Origin: Cylindrobasidium torrendii FP15055 ss-10
Taxonomy: Eukaryota > Basidiomycota > Agaricomycetes > Agaricales > Physalacriaceae
DNA length: 64,000 nt
Assembly (NCBI GenBank): GCA_000934385.1
Contig: KN880509.1
Coordinates: 1 to 64,000 of the forward strand
Reading direction: 5' to 3'
The notes under the pieces are model-generated. The model saw only the letters and a program-made list of their open reading frames with translations. It was not told the origin of the DNA and did no database searches. Made by a program: the position numbers and the translations under genes. Below are positions 56,133-64,000 of the stretch, piece after piece; the stretch's first letter is position 1; each line of letters begins with the position of its first letter.

Positions 56133-57330
56133 TCAGCTCCAGACCTGATCTGCCTCTACTTCTCTCGGGGCGCGCTCTACTCTCCCCGCCTGTGTGCTAG
56201 ATCCATTGTGCAGGCCTGGGTGGTCAGTGTCGTCGCCGGGCAAGCTAACACTGTTGTCTTGATAGAACTTGCTATAAATCAACGAACCCAGAAGCCCAAC
56301 GGGGTGCAGAACGGTAAACACAATTGCGGTAATCTTCAGAGCCATCATTAGCCAAAGTATAGACGACAATGAAGCAAACATACGTAGACTGGGGCGGGCT
56401 TGGGTCGCATCGTGAACAGCGCTACGCATACCCATGTCGCGGCCACACACCAAACGATATCGCGTCTGAAAACGACAACCAACCAGCCCAGGAAGTTCGT
56501 GCCAAAAACGACACCGAACCCTGCCCACTGGTACAAGTCATAATCCTCTGGGGGACCGGGTGCGGAGGGCGTATGGGTGAGTCCAAGTGTGATGCTAAAC
56601 AACCTTAGTATATATGAGCATTCGACGTCGGAAAGAGGCGCACAATAAAGACAGAGGAAATATGAGAGACAGTTGGAGTACAAGGAAGAATCGCATCGGC
56701 GCATGGATAAGAGCCGTGTCCAAAGGCCGCTTGTTTGTAGGTCGGTGGTATATGAGAAGAACGAGGTTTGAATACAACAGGCAAGCTAATATTATGCCCT
56801 GGAAAACTGTGGCAGCTAGAAACCATTTCATGATCTGAAATGCGATAAGATATATACCCGAAGAATAAGTGTGACGCGTACCCAGCAAATCGCCCAAAAC
56901 GCCATGACCCAATTTGCAATGACCAGCGGGAAACCAGGTCCTTTGATGAGCGTCTGCTTCGTCTCTGGCTTGCGTGCAATGACAAGCAGGATACAGTATC
57001 CTAGCTGCATGGCGTAGAGTGCGATGAGGTATGTAGCGACCGCACTAGGTCTTGGGGTTATTACAGTAGGATACTGCTTCGCAATCGTCCCTATTTGGCT
57101 TCAGTCATGAGGAAAGGAAATCATGGAGTACGACGCACCCATAGACGGGTTGACAACGAATGCACATATCGAGAGGGCCGCAATGTTGATGAGCAGTGAA
57201 AGGGGGGTGAGAACTTGTAGCCTGTCCCGAGTTAATGTTTGTACAACTTGTTTGGGCCAGAAACGCACCGTATGAGAGTCATGTAATCCCGCACGGCTGG
57301 GTGCGAGAAGTCAACCGGTAAGCCTTCCAT
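56133..57330 (-). CDS. Multipass membrane protein of unknown function
   Basis: Several exons on the minus strand join into a protein with about eight hydrophobic segments. The start is MEGLPVDFSHPAVRDYMTLI; an alternative ATG in frame lies 29 codons upstream at 57417. TPLSLLINIAALSICAFVVNPSM and ATYLIALYAMQLGYCILLVIARKPETK follow. Then come GPGFPLVIANWVMAFWAICW, an exon with LLYSNLVLLIYHRPTNKRPLDTALIHAPMRFFLVLQLSLIFPLSL, LGLTHTPSAPGPPEDYDLYQWAGFGVVFGTNFLGWLVVVFRRDIVWCVAATWVCVALFTM, and KPAPVY|ITAIVFTVLHPVGLLGSLIY. The end is a hydrophilic tail. I recognise the motif set (LLYSN, DTALIHAPMRFF, RDIVWC) as recurring in basidiomycete proteins without assigned function. It has no clear transporter or enzyme signature. 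The splice nearest 56610 is uncertain. Confidence 0.7.
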
Positions 57331-57907
57331 CGCTGGTAAAGGGAGTTTTTCGTCTGAACTACGTGGTGGTATAAGGCCAGCCAGCAATACCCTATAAGAC
57401 ATGACGCAGTGGGGCATGTTGACGATCGCGTCGGCTGTGAATGACAGATGATGTCACCATCCAACCAACGCGTGAATAAACGCTGCTTAAGCTTATAGAA
57501 GGTAGATGAAAGAGAATTCGACATATCCAAAGCAAGTTTGGCGATGGATACGGGATGAGCCCATGGGATCGGAGTCCGCTGTACATATAAATATTCTACT
57601 AACAACTGGCATGCCACTTTCGTGTGTCATATAGTAGCCGACAAGAATACTCACAAAGACATCGTGGGCGTAACTACTTTATTATAATCGTTCATGAATA
57701 TTTCTTGCTTAGAAGATCAACTGGTTAATGAGAGGCTCGTGTCCAGTTCCTGGCATTCCTTCTTTAACTTGGGGTACACAAGGTTAACTGTTTATAAATA
57801 CAAGTAGTTAAAATGTAATACATGGATCGTGGTCTAGGGAAACAATAGCATGATAAAAGAAAAACAATTGCAGAAGCCATAAATCGTACAACACTCTGAG
57901 TGCTCGG
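57331..57907. other. Intergenic
   Basis: 5' region of the membrane-protein gene and 3' region of the next gene; nothing else was recognised. Confidence 0.4.
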
Positions 57908-58667
57908 TCAGGCCTTCGAACCACCACTGTGCATCCTCTTGTGCGCCTCGAATATCTTCGCGCAGCTCATCCTGTGTTCTTCCCACGCCTTTAAGTCGAC
58001 CCTACGTTCGTGTTGACTCCGTTTTACCTCGTCCTTTCCGTTCCAGACAGCAGTGCCACACTCCTTGCAATGGATGGCGACCTCCTTGAACTTATCCTTG
58101 CGGACCTTCGTGGCAAGAACAAACGGTTCGTCACGCAGCCATTTAAGAGCCGCGGGGAGAGTCACAAAATCGTTGTTCCCAACAGGGTCGGGTAGCTTGC
58201 GAAGGGACTCGTCGATTTTTTTGCGTGCGGGGTCATTGACTTTCTTGACGACACGAGTAACTTTCTTAGTCTTTGTTGGCTTGCCGGTGGTTTTACGAAG
58301 TTTCCGTGGACTGGAAGGTGGTTTGACTTGCGAATTGGACTCCGAGATCAGCGGCTCGTCGTCACTGCGAAAAGTTCAGTTAGTAGCTCTTGTCAATGCA
58401 AACGAGAACGCACTCTTTGTTCTCCTCAGTTTCCTTTGCATTCTCCTTCTCTTTATCCGTCTCCGGTGTCTTTCGTCGAATCGCTTCGCGGGTCTTCACA
58501 TCGTTCACCCTCTCTTTCAAGAGGTGGTACAGCTCCGGCGCGTCCTTGGCAATCTCCTCCAGCTCCGGTGGGATATTTCCAGCCATAAACTTCTCGATGA
58601 GGGTCGCCTCGAGAGCACGGGTAGTCGCGATTTTAGTAATCGTCGCATATTGGGGAACTCTAGACAT
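57908..58667 (-). CDS. Small basic protein with C2HC-like zinc-finger motif
   Basis: Two exons are joined by a GTGCGT..TCGCAG intron near 58350-58400. Exon 1 starts MSRVPQYATITKIATTRALEATLIEKFM and is helical and charged (ELYHLLKERVNDVKTREAIRRK). The middle is disordered and lysine-rich (SSPRKLRKTTGKPTKTKKVTRVVKKV). The C-terminal part has HCKECGTAVWNGKDEV...AWEEHRMSCAKIF, a C-x2-C ... H-x3-C arrangement that could bind zinc. I do not recognise a named family. The charged composition suggests a nuclear or RNA/DNA-binding role, which is inference. The ATG at 58667 is the only good start in frame. Confidence 0.6.
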
Positions 58668-59093
58668 TTTTGAGGAGAGGTGGTGGTAGTGGGTAGAGAG
58701 CTAACCAACTACGGAACCGAGTGTATTTATGTAATCTTTGGAAGCCTGTGTGGCCTTGTTGTGAGCGATCGGGGTCCCCGTGATCAGACATCAAGCTGAC
58801 AAAACAAAGCATTGTTGCCATGGCGACATTCCCGATTAGTATAAAACAAAGTTGCACGATGAGGGAATGATAGGGGAAGTACGGCTCAGCTCAGTTGATC
58901 CTGGCATAATCGTGTTATCAAGAAAGCATGACAATCTACAATACTGCATTGTATTTAGAATGCAATCAGTTACAGACAGTGTGCCATATTGGTAGAGCAA
59001 GTAGGATTATTCCATCCATACAAAGTTCAGCACGTAAATACAATAAGAAAGAGATTGTTCAATTCAAACGGGTCGTCCGATTTTTAAACCACC
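58668..59093. other. Intergenic
   Basis: No gene recognised; this lies between the promoter of the zinc-finger-like gene and the 3' end of the secreted-protein gene. Confidence 0.4.
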
Positions 59094-59736
59094 CAGAAGT
59101 CAAAGTTCTGTGCATCGATCCCTCTGCAAGCTGCCACAAACATTGCGTCTTCTGTCGTCGCCCCGATCTGCGCACATAACATGTCCGGCGTGGCTGTGAT
59201 GTTGCAACCATACGCTGCTTGAGCTTGGCCGACTATACCGCCGATGTCGGCTTCGCAGAAGTCGCAGACGATGCCCCATGCTTGGTCGCTGTAGTTAGGT
59301 CAGCACTGGCACCACAAGCGTCAATTGAAGATTACTCACTCAGTGGACGCATCTATCTGAAGTGAAAGGGTCTTATCTTTCAAAGTGGCCGCAAGGTTAT
59401 CGTCCACGGTAGTCCTAGGATACGTTAGTACTTGACCACCTTTCCTGCCAAATCATGTGAGCCAAGCCCTCACCGCAACGTGTATGTTGCCCATTCTCCA
59501 CTTGTTGGGGTGGCTGTCCAGTCTGTCGCGTTGAAATGTCCAATGGGCGCTGTGACAGGCTGGCCAGCCTCGGCGGAGGGGTACCTCCATTCCCTCGCAC
59601 TGTTGGAAATGCTGAAAGACCGGCCGGAAAAGTCGGGATGGCACATCATGGAGGGATCCTGGCGGCTGGAAAGTGACGTGGCTAGGACAGTCACGGAGGA
59701 GAATATGGCTGAAAGGGCGAGGGTGAAGGCAAACAT
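59094..59736 (-). CDS. Small secreted protein with six cysteines
   Basis: Three exons on the minus strand. A signal peptide (MFAFTLALSAIFSSVTVLATS) precedes a mature protein starting near SSRQDPSMMCHPDFSG. It continues GEWATYTLR|TTVDDNLAATLKDKTLSLQIDAST|DDQAWGIVCDFCEADIG and ends GCNITATPDMLCAQIGATTEDAMFVAACRGIDAQNFDFWVV. Six cysteines occur in the mature chain and could form three disulphides. The first intron carries a perfect TACTAAC branch-point sequence 5 bp before the acceptor CCTAG. No known domain is recognised; the N-terminal half has alternating short strands like a lectin-type fold, which is only an impression. It could be an effector-like or cell-surface protein. Confidence 0.65.
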
Positions 59737-60156
59737 GATCGTGAAGGCGAAGGTATGCAAAAGGAACTGGTCTCGAAACACCGGGATGAGTGCAAAAAAG
59801 ATGAGAGTGCTCCTAGCTTTATAGCAACACAATGCCAAGGCGGTGCTTTGCTTACGTCTCGAAACCGAATACATGAGCGCCTGGTGAACGTGAACGTCGG
59901 AACCAGCGTCGACAGCGAGTTAGCGGCAAGTTCATGCCGTAACAGCGCTCCAAGACGCGCACGCTACGGAACAGGTATCCCTTTTCATAGGAAAACCTAG
60001 CTTCACAGGCGGCAGGTTAAACAAGGTTGTAACATGTCAAATGTATGATAACCCTCAGATTGTGGGGATTTGCCTAGTTTCAAGGTCGTCGTTAGTCGGT
60101 AATAAGCACAAGTGTACTTTTAAAATGTGGCTCCTCAGGGCCCCATAAATGCAGCC
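59737..60156. other. Intergenic
   Basis: No gene is supported upstream of the minisatellite. It includes the promoter region of the small secreted protein on the minus strand. Confidence 0.4.
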
Positions 60157-60187
60157 ATGATGGATGATGGATGATGGATGATGGATG
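60157..60187 (+). repeat. 7-bp minisatellite (ATGATGG)4
   Basis: Four perfect tandem copies of ATGATGG plus a partial one, about 130 bp upstream of the EMC2 start codon. Confidence 0.9.
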
Positions 60188-60312
60188 TCGATGATGGCTT
60201 GGGCTGAAGCCGGATTGAAGCAACTTCAAGCACAGACTGGGAGTTATGATGGCCGCCATCAGAGGGCGGGTTGATCGTGCATCCTTGGCCCTCGAGGTTG
60301 TCACTTCCTACC

Positions 60313-61447
60313 ATGTCGCTCACTTCTACTCTTGAAACTCTGGCCCACTACCGCGCTCACAACACACGTGCATCCAAAGATATAGTTGAGAAGGGCCATG
60401 TTGTATTGAAAGGCAGTGGGCTACGCAAACTTGGAGATGACAGTGCGTGTTCTTCTGTATGGATTCCTAGTACAGCATCTCATATCATCAGGCTGGCAAT
60501 TTCTCGAACAATATGCCTTGGCTGCTATAGACGTGGGGGACTTCGACTCCGCGGATGTACGCAAGAGGAGCTACCCTAGCGCTAGCCACCATATTCACGA
60601 ACAAATAGGATGCCCTCCAGCGGCTCACAGACCAATTCCCCGGCTCCCCACGCGTCGACGTCCTCGTTGGAATAAGAATGGAGGCTACCGAGCCGAATGA
60701 CACTGTTTTGAAGTACTACGACGAATTGATGACCGAGGACCCAGCCAACGCAGTGCGTTTGTCCCCCCGTTCGTTGAATTCATCACTCACCGTACCCATA
60801 GGCTGTATGGAAACGTCGGATATCCATGAAGCGTAGGCTTGGAAGGGTCGAGCAGGCCGTTCAAGACCTCAGTGAATACCTTGACACGTTTTATAACGAC
60901 GTCGAAGGTTGGCTGGAACTGGCGGACATCTATTCGGCGTGTAACCAGTACGCAGCACCCATTTCCCCGCACAATCATGCTGATACCCAGTAGATACACC
61001 CAATCTCTGCAATCTTTATCACACGTCCTCCTCCTTGCGCCTCAGAATCCCTTTTACATGCTTCGATTTGCGGAGACCGCATACACTGCCAACGATTTAC
61101 AACTGGCATTGAAGACGGCCTTAGTTGTCATCGACATGGCTGAACGTGACGTGACTTCGTCCACAGAGACTCCGGCCACAGGAATTAGCATTCGTGCGTG
61201 GTGGTGCATCAAGCTGGTACGCATTTCTGCCCAATGCCCTACACCATATTTACGGTGGATCTAGTGCTCTCGAAAGCTTCTTGCACAGCCAAACTTGTCC
61301 TCCGCGTCTGGAACAACTGCCCCCAAGTCGCTCAGACTTATCGACGAGTTAGCGACGGAGAGAATGATGACCACTTATTCGGTCACGGATAAACAAATCG
61401 CACAAGGGAGAGACGAGGTCGTCGGCTGGATGTCGGCTACGCCGTAG
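60313..61447 (+). CDS. EMC2: ER membrane protein complex subunit 2 (EMC2), TPR protein
   Basis: This cytosolic tetratricopeptide subunit of the ER membrane complex inserts tail-anchored and multipass proteins. Exons join MSLTSTLETLAHYRAHNTRASKDIVEKGHVVL to SWQFLEQYALAAIDVGDFDSADDALQRLTDQFPGSPRVDVLVGIRMEA. Then come LKYYDELMTEDPANAAVWKRRISMKRRLGRVEQAVQDLSEYLDTFYNDVEGWLELADIYSACNQ|YTQSLQSLSHVLLLAPQNPFYMLRFAETAYTANDL. The EDP.N...WKR.I and EYLD.F.ND.E.W.ELA segments are the EMC2 signature. The C-terminal exon ends ...DEVVGWMSATP. Introns are short (about 50-60 bp) with standard ends. A minisatellite lies just upstream. Confidence 0.9.
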
Positions 61448-61570
61448 AGCTTCCTTGTCCCATCTAGAGACAGGCAGCAGGAATTAGGGCCAATGCTATA
61501 CCACCTCGTAAAGGCTCCAGTGGATCCAGCGCTACGCCCACAAACAAGACTTTTACACGGGTCGGGGGAC

Positions 61571-62557
61571 CTAAGATTTGGATGAGATCGTTATACAGCG
61601 AGAATAAAGTCCACACACTTGAGCCACAGCGTCGTTCACAAGGTCCTGCAATAGCCTTGTGATGCTCAACACTATTTCGTACGTCTGTGCTGGGCATTCA
61701 TGTTTCGCTCTTGCCTCCCAGATACCCGTCAATTCGCTCACAAAGTTGCCCTTCGGATGCTCCTTCACTCGCTCCCGTGCATCCCCAAGCATGAACGCGA
61801 CCCATCGATGCCCAAACGGCCATGTTCGTTGACTGACAGGGTCATTCAATGATACAATCAGCTGGCATCTACAAGTTGGTTTACTGAGAGAGCGCCATGC
61901 TGTTGCGGACGAGTGCAACAGTAAGCCTGTCCCGCTGTGTTTCCCTGCGAGAACGCTGCTGGCGGCATCACTGCATGCCCAGAGGTATTCGTTGATTTCG
62001 GCGTTGCGTGCGGGGAGGGGATTCGTTACTTGCATGCGGCCAAATTCCCGTAAGGACATGTTCAATGCTGGCTCCATTCGTGCGAGCAGAGCTACACGTT
62101 CAGCCCGTTGGATAGCTCTTTCTGAATCTTGGACAAGGTCCCTCCACTCGAAAAAGCGGGAAACCTCAAGAATGCGACGAGGATCCACAGTATGCAAAGA
62201 TGCGTTCAGAATGGTCTTGAGCTTGAGCATTGCGTGATCCATAATGTACTTGCGAAGTGTGTCGAAGATAATGTCGGCTTGTGGGTGGGAGACAATGGCA
62301 ATGGCGGTGGGCTCGTGTCCGGGGGAACATAGGTGCAGAATGAAATCGATAACATCTCGACTCTCTGCCACTGGAAGTACGGTTTGCCCATCGTCTGTTT
62401 CTGCAGCTATGCCGTCTTCGAGGACATGCGCGAAAAACACGGAGTGGAATTGAAGAAACTGTTTGTGGACGTGAATAGATCCTCCGTCGCTGGTCCGCAG
62501 AATCATGTCGGCATTGTTGTTGTCAAATGGGTTGGGTGGAAGATGCGCGAGCGCCAT
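61571..62557 (-). CDS. BTB/POZ domain protein, 328 aa
   Basis: A single open frame starts MALAHLPPNPFDNNNADMILRTSDGGSIHVHKQFLQFHSVFFAHVLED, the start of a BTB/POZ fold with the usual D.IL.....IHVHK..L...S.FF pattern (residues about 10-115). LPVAESRDVIDFILHLCSPG follows and is typical of basidiomycete BTB proteins. The remainder is helical with no other domain, ending ...LYSRCITISSKS. The frame stays open 14 codons upstream (SSSIPYASFAQAD) behind an acceptor-like gcag, so a short upstream exon is possible. Likely roles are protein-protein contacts or adapter function; no partner is visible. It is transcribed divergently from URM1. Confidence 0.8.
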   Translation of the reverse strand: MALAHLPPNPFDNNNADMILRTSDGGSIHVHKQFLQFHSVFFAHVLEDGIAAETDDGQTVLPVAESRDVIDFILHLCSPGHEPTAIAIVSHPQADIIFDTLRKYIMDHAMLKLKTILNASLHTVDPRRILEVSRFFEWRDLVQDSERAIQRAERVALLARMEPALNMSLREFGRMQVTNPLPARNAEINEYLWACSDAASSVLAGKHSGTGLLLHSSATAWRSLSKPTCRCQLIVSLNDPVSQRTWPFGHRWVAFMLGDARERVKEHPKGNFVSELTGIWEARAKHECPAQTYEIVLSITRLLQDLVNDAVAQVCGLYSRCITISSKS

Positions 62558-62784
62558 GTCAGCCTGTGCAAAGGACGCGTAGGGTATCGACGAAGACACT
62601 GCTTTTGGTCAAAATATAGGACAAGCAGAATATCAATTGGCAAAAGTGAGAATACAACAGCTGGCGGCGGCGATGGTGGTGGTAAGCAGCCAAAAGCATC
62701 CGATCGTCTTGATCTCCAATTTCATCCCTCCTACTCACCTCGGCACACCACTACCACTGCATACCACCGGCCGACTTCATTTCG

Positions 62785-63156
62785 ATGGCATCCGAAAATA
62801 CTCTCAAGGTCAAAATCGAGTTCGGTGGTGGTCTCGAGCTACTTTTTGACAACAAACGGATTTATGACCTGGAGCTGCCTGCCACCTTCGAGGACGACCA
62901 GCCATCGAACGTGGATTTCTTAATACGCTATATGCGTGACAAGCTATTGAAGGAGAGAGTTGAGCTTTTCATGGAGAAGGATACGATGTATGTGTTAGCT
63001 ATTTTCCCATGAGACTTCGCTGAACGTATTTGTTCCAGACGACCAGGCATCTTGGTGCTAATCAATGATACGGACTGGGAGCTTGAGGGAGAAAAGGACT
63101 ATGCGCTGAAGGATGGAGATGAGATTGTATTCATTTCGACACTGCATGGAGGGTAA
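62785..63156 (+). CDS. URM1: Ubiquitin-related modifier 1 (URM1), 106 aa
   Basis: This sulfur carrier in tRNA wobble-uridine 2-thiolation (with Uba4) is also a ubiquitin-like conjugate. Two exons, 62785-62987 and 63039-63156, keep 107 codons. The sequence runs [39 protein letters not shown], then after the intron [38 protein letters not shown]. The C-terminal GlyGly needed for thiocarboxylation is exactly at the end, followed by TAA. The length is normal for the family. Confidence 0.97.
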
Positions 63157-63633
63157 GGGTCCCAGCACCGAACGTGGATATCTTGCCTTCAAAGTGCGTT
63201 TTCTCTGAATCCTTCCTGTGCAGCACTGATAGAGTCCAGACGTACGCCATGTTTATACCTTCGATACTCTTTATACGCTATCTATGCTGTCGTGATGCAA
63301 TTTATTTGAGAATGCCCTGCTTGATTCGCGAGCTCTCGTCGAATACGTCTAGTTATCAAGTCCATTGGATACTTGGATGCCATCTGCCAAGAGGGAGGTC
63401 AATCTGCTACTGGCATTGCAAGTATGAACAGATTCTCGTCGAGCCACATATTGTTCGGGGCGGCGGGGAAAGTGTATGTAGTGCAATGTGACTTGAAGGA
63501 GCCTTTTGAGAGCGCCCGTCGTAAAATTACTAATGAGTACATTCGTGGTTCACCTGTGTTTCCCCATCATACATAAAAGTCGCTTCATCGCTATACTACC
63601 GTCGGTTTCACCGGGATGCACATTCGCGACCGG
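63157..63633. other. Intergenic
   Basis: Converging 3' regions; no gene recognised. Confidence 0.4.
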
Positions 63634-64000
63634 TCAGAGTTTTGCCTCGATGATGTTCCTCATTATCGGCGCCGTTGCCTTTCTGGTTGCATTCGCATTG
63701 CCTTGCTTGTACACCCGAACTTCCGTACCCTCTGTCCCATTCAGTGCAAACTTCTTGTGCGCCTCCAATTGTAGTTCTTTGGCTGCCTCCAAGCCGGCCC
63801 ACAGCCTATTTGCCAGGCCATCGTACGTGGGTTTGACAAGCCAGACCATTTCCCGCTTGTGCTTTCCGCGTTTCTCGAGTTTTTTCTTTTGCTGGTGGAA
63901 AGAGGTGAGCACACCGAGGACAGTGAGCCCTCGCTCTTCCATGTACGCCGTTCCCTCCGTCAGAAGCTTCCCATCCGTCGCCCATTCTTTGAGTGCAAGT
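63634..64000 (-). CDS. 3' part of an unidentified gene, cut by the window edge
   Basis: The frame is open to the window end and reads LALKEWATDGKLLTEGTAYMEERGLTVLGVLTSF, then KLEKRGKHKREMVWLVKP, AANRLWAGLEAAKELQLEAHKKF-like helical segments and the end RNIIEAKL before TGA at 63634. The composition is basic and helical. I do not recognise the family. The start lies beyond the window, so nothing firm can be said about function. Confidence 0.5.
   Translation of the reverse strand, partial: LALKEWATDGKLLTEGTAYMEERGLTVLGVLTSFHQQKKKLEKRGKHKREMVWLVKPTYDGLANRLWAGLEAAKELQLEAHKKFALNGTEGTEVRVYKQGNANATRKATAPIMRNIIEAKL

Noticed and set aside
1..64000. CRISPR arrays, prokaryotic operons or plasmid features
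   Set aside because: None present; spliceosomal introns, nuclear-type tRNAs and fungal gene families show a eukaryotic nuclear genome.

Overview
The window is nuclear DNA of a filamentous basidiomycete, most likely an Agaricomycete. Genes are compact and rich in introns of about 47-65 bp with GT..AG ends. They include basidiomycete-typical families: a GH7 cellobiohydrolase, F-box proteins with leucine-rich tails, a Zn2Cys6 regulator with a long Q/S-rich tail, and a divergent G-alpha-like GTPase. Two nuclear-type tRNAs are present, one of them with an intron. No virus, plasmid, transposase or CRISPR array was seen. Placement below class level is not claimed. Splice sites were chosen by eye from reading frame, GT/AG signals and family knowledge, so each CDS span runs from start codon to stop codon and contains introns.

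Layout. 0.5-1.6 kb: a decayed tandem repeat of about 330 bp leading into a small unknown two-exon gene. 2.8-3.2 kb: a doubtful small ORF. 3.8-8.9 kb: an aldo-keto reductase, a two-domain secreted cupredoxin and a second, AKR9-type reductase. 10.6-15.5 kb: a SNF2 ATPase (Rad5/Rad16/Uls1 group) and CLN3/Battenin share a 225-bp divergent promoter. 16.1-17.3 kb: an F-box/LRR protein. 18.5-22.4 kb: a large Zn2Cys6 transcription factor. 23.2 kb: initiator tRNA-Met. 23.7-29.5 kb: a Yop1/REEP protein, GDP-mannose 4,6-dehydratase and dephospho-CoA kinase. 30.0-32.4 kb: a second F-box-like protein and a FAR-17a/AIG1 protein.

33.1-34.6 kb: GH7 cellobiohydrolase, followed by an intron-containing tRNA-Lys(CTT) and SEC62. 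37.3-39.5 kb: a secreted GH5-like protein that seems to have lost its catalytic glutamates. 40-46.8 kb: a DUF6914-like protein, an UNC93-like MFS protein, ArgJ and a RhoGAP-like protein. 47.4-50.2 kb: tandem zinc-type alcohol dehydrogenase/quinone reductase paralogues. 50.2-53.3 kb: 3 kb without a recognisable gene. 53.3-55.1 kb: the G-alpha-like GTPase. 56.1-59.7 kb: a multipass membrane protein, a small zinc-finger-like protein and a small cysteine-containing secreted protein. 60.3-64 kb: EMC2, a BTB protein, URM1, and the 3' part of an unknown gene cut by the window edge.

Most genes are unrelated housekeeping loci. Functional groupings that can be read are plant cell-wall attack (GH7, GH5-like, possibly the reductases and cupredoxin), ER membrane biology (SEC62, EMC2, Yop1) and small-molecule metabolism (ArgJ, GMD, dephospho-CoA kinase). 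The most unusual items are the G-alpha-like GTPase with DVGGC in place of DVGGQ and no N-terminal MGC lipidation motif, the degenerate GH5 with a basic insert, the cupredoxin built by internal duplication, and the 5' tandem repeat. I did not find a convincing new multi-gene system.
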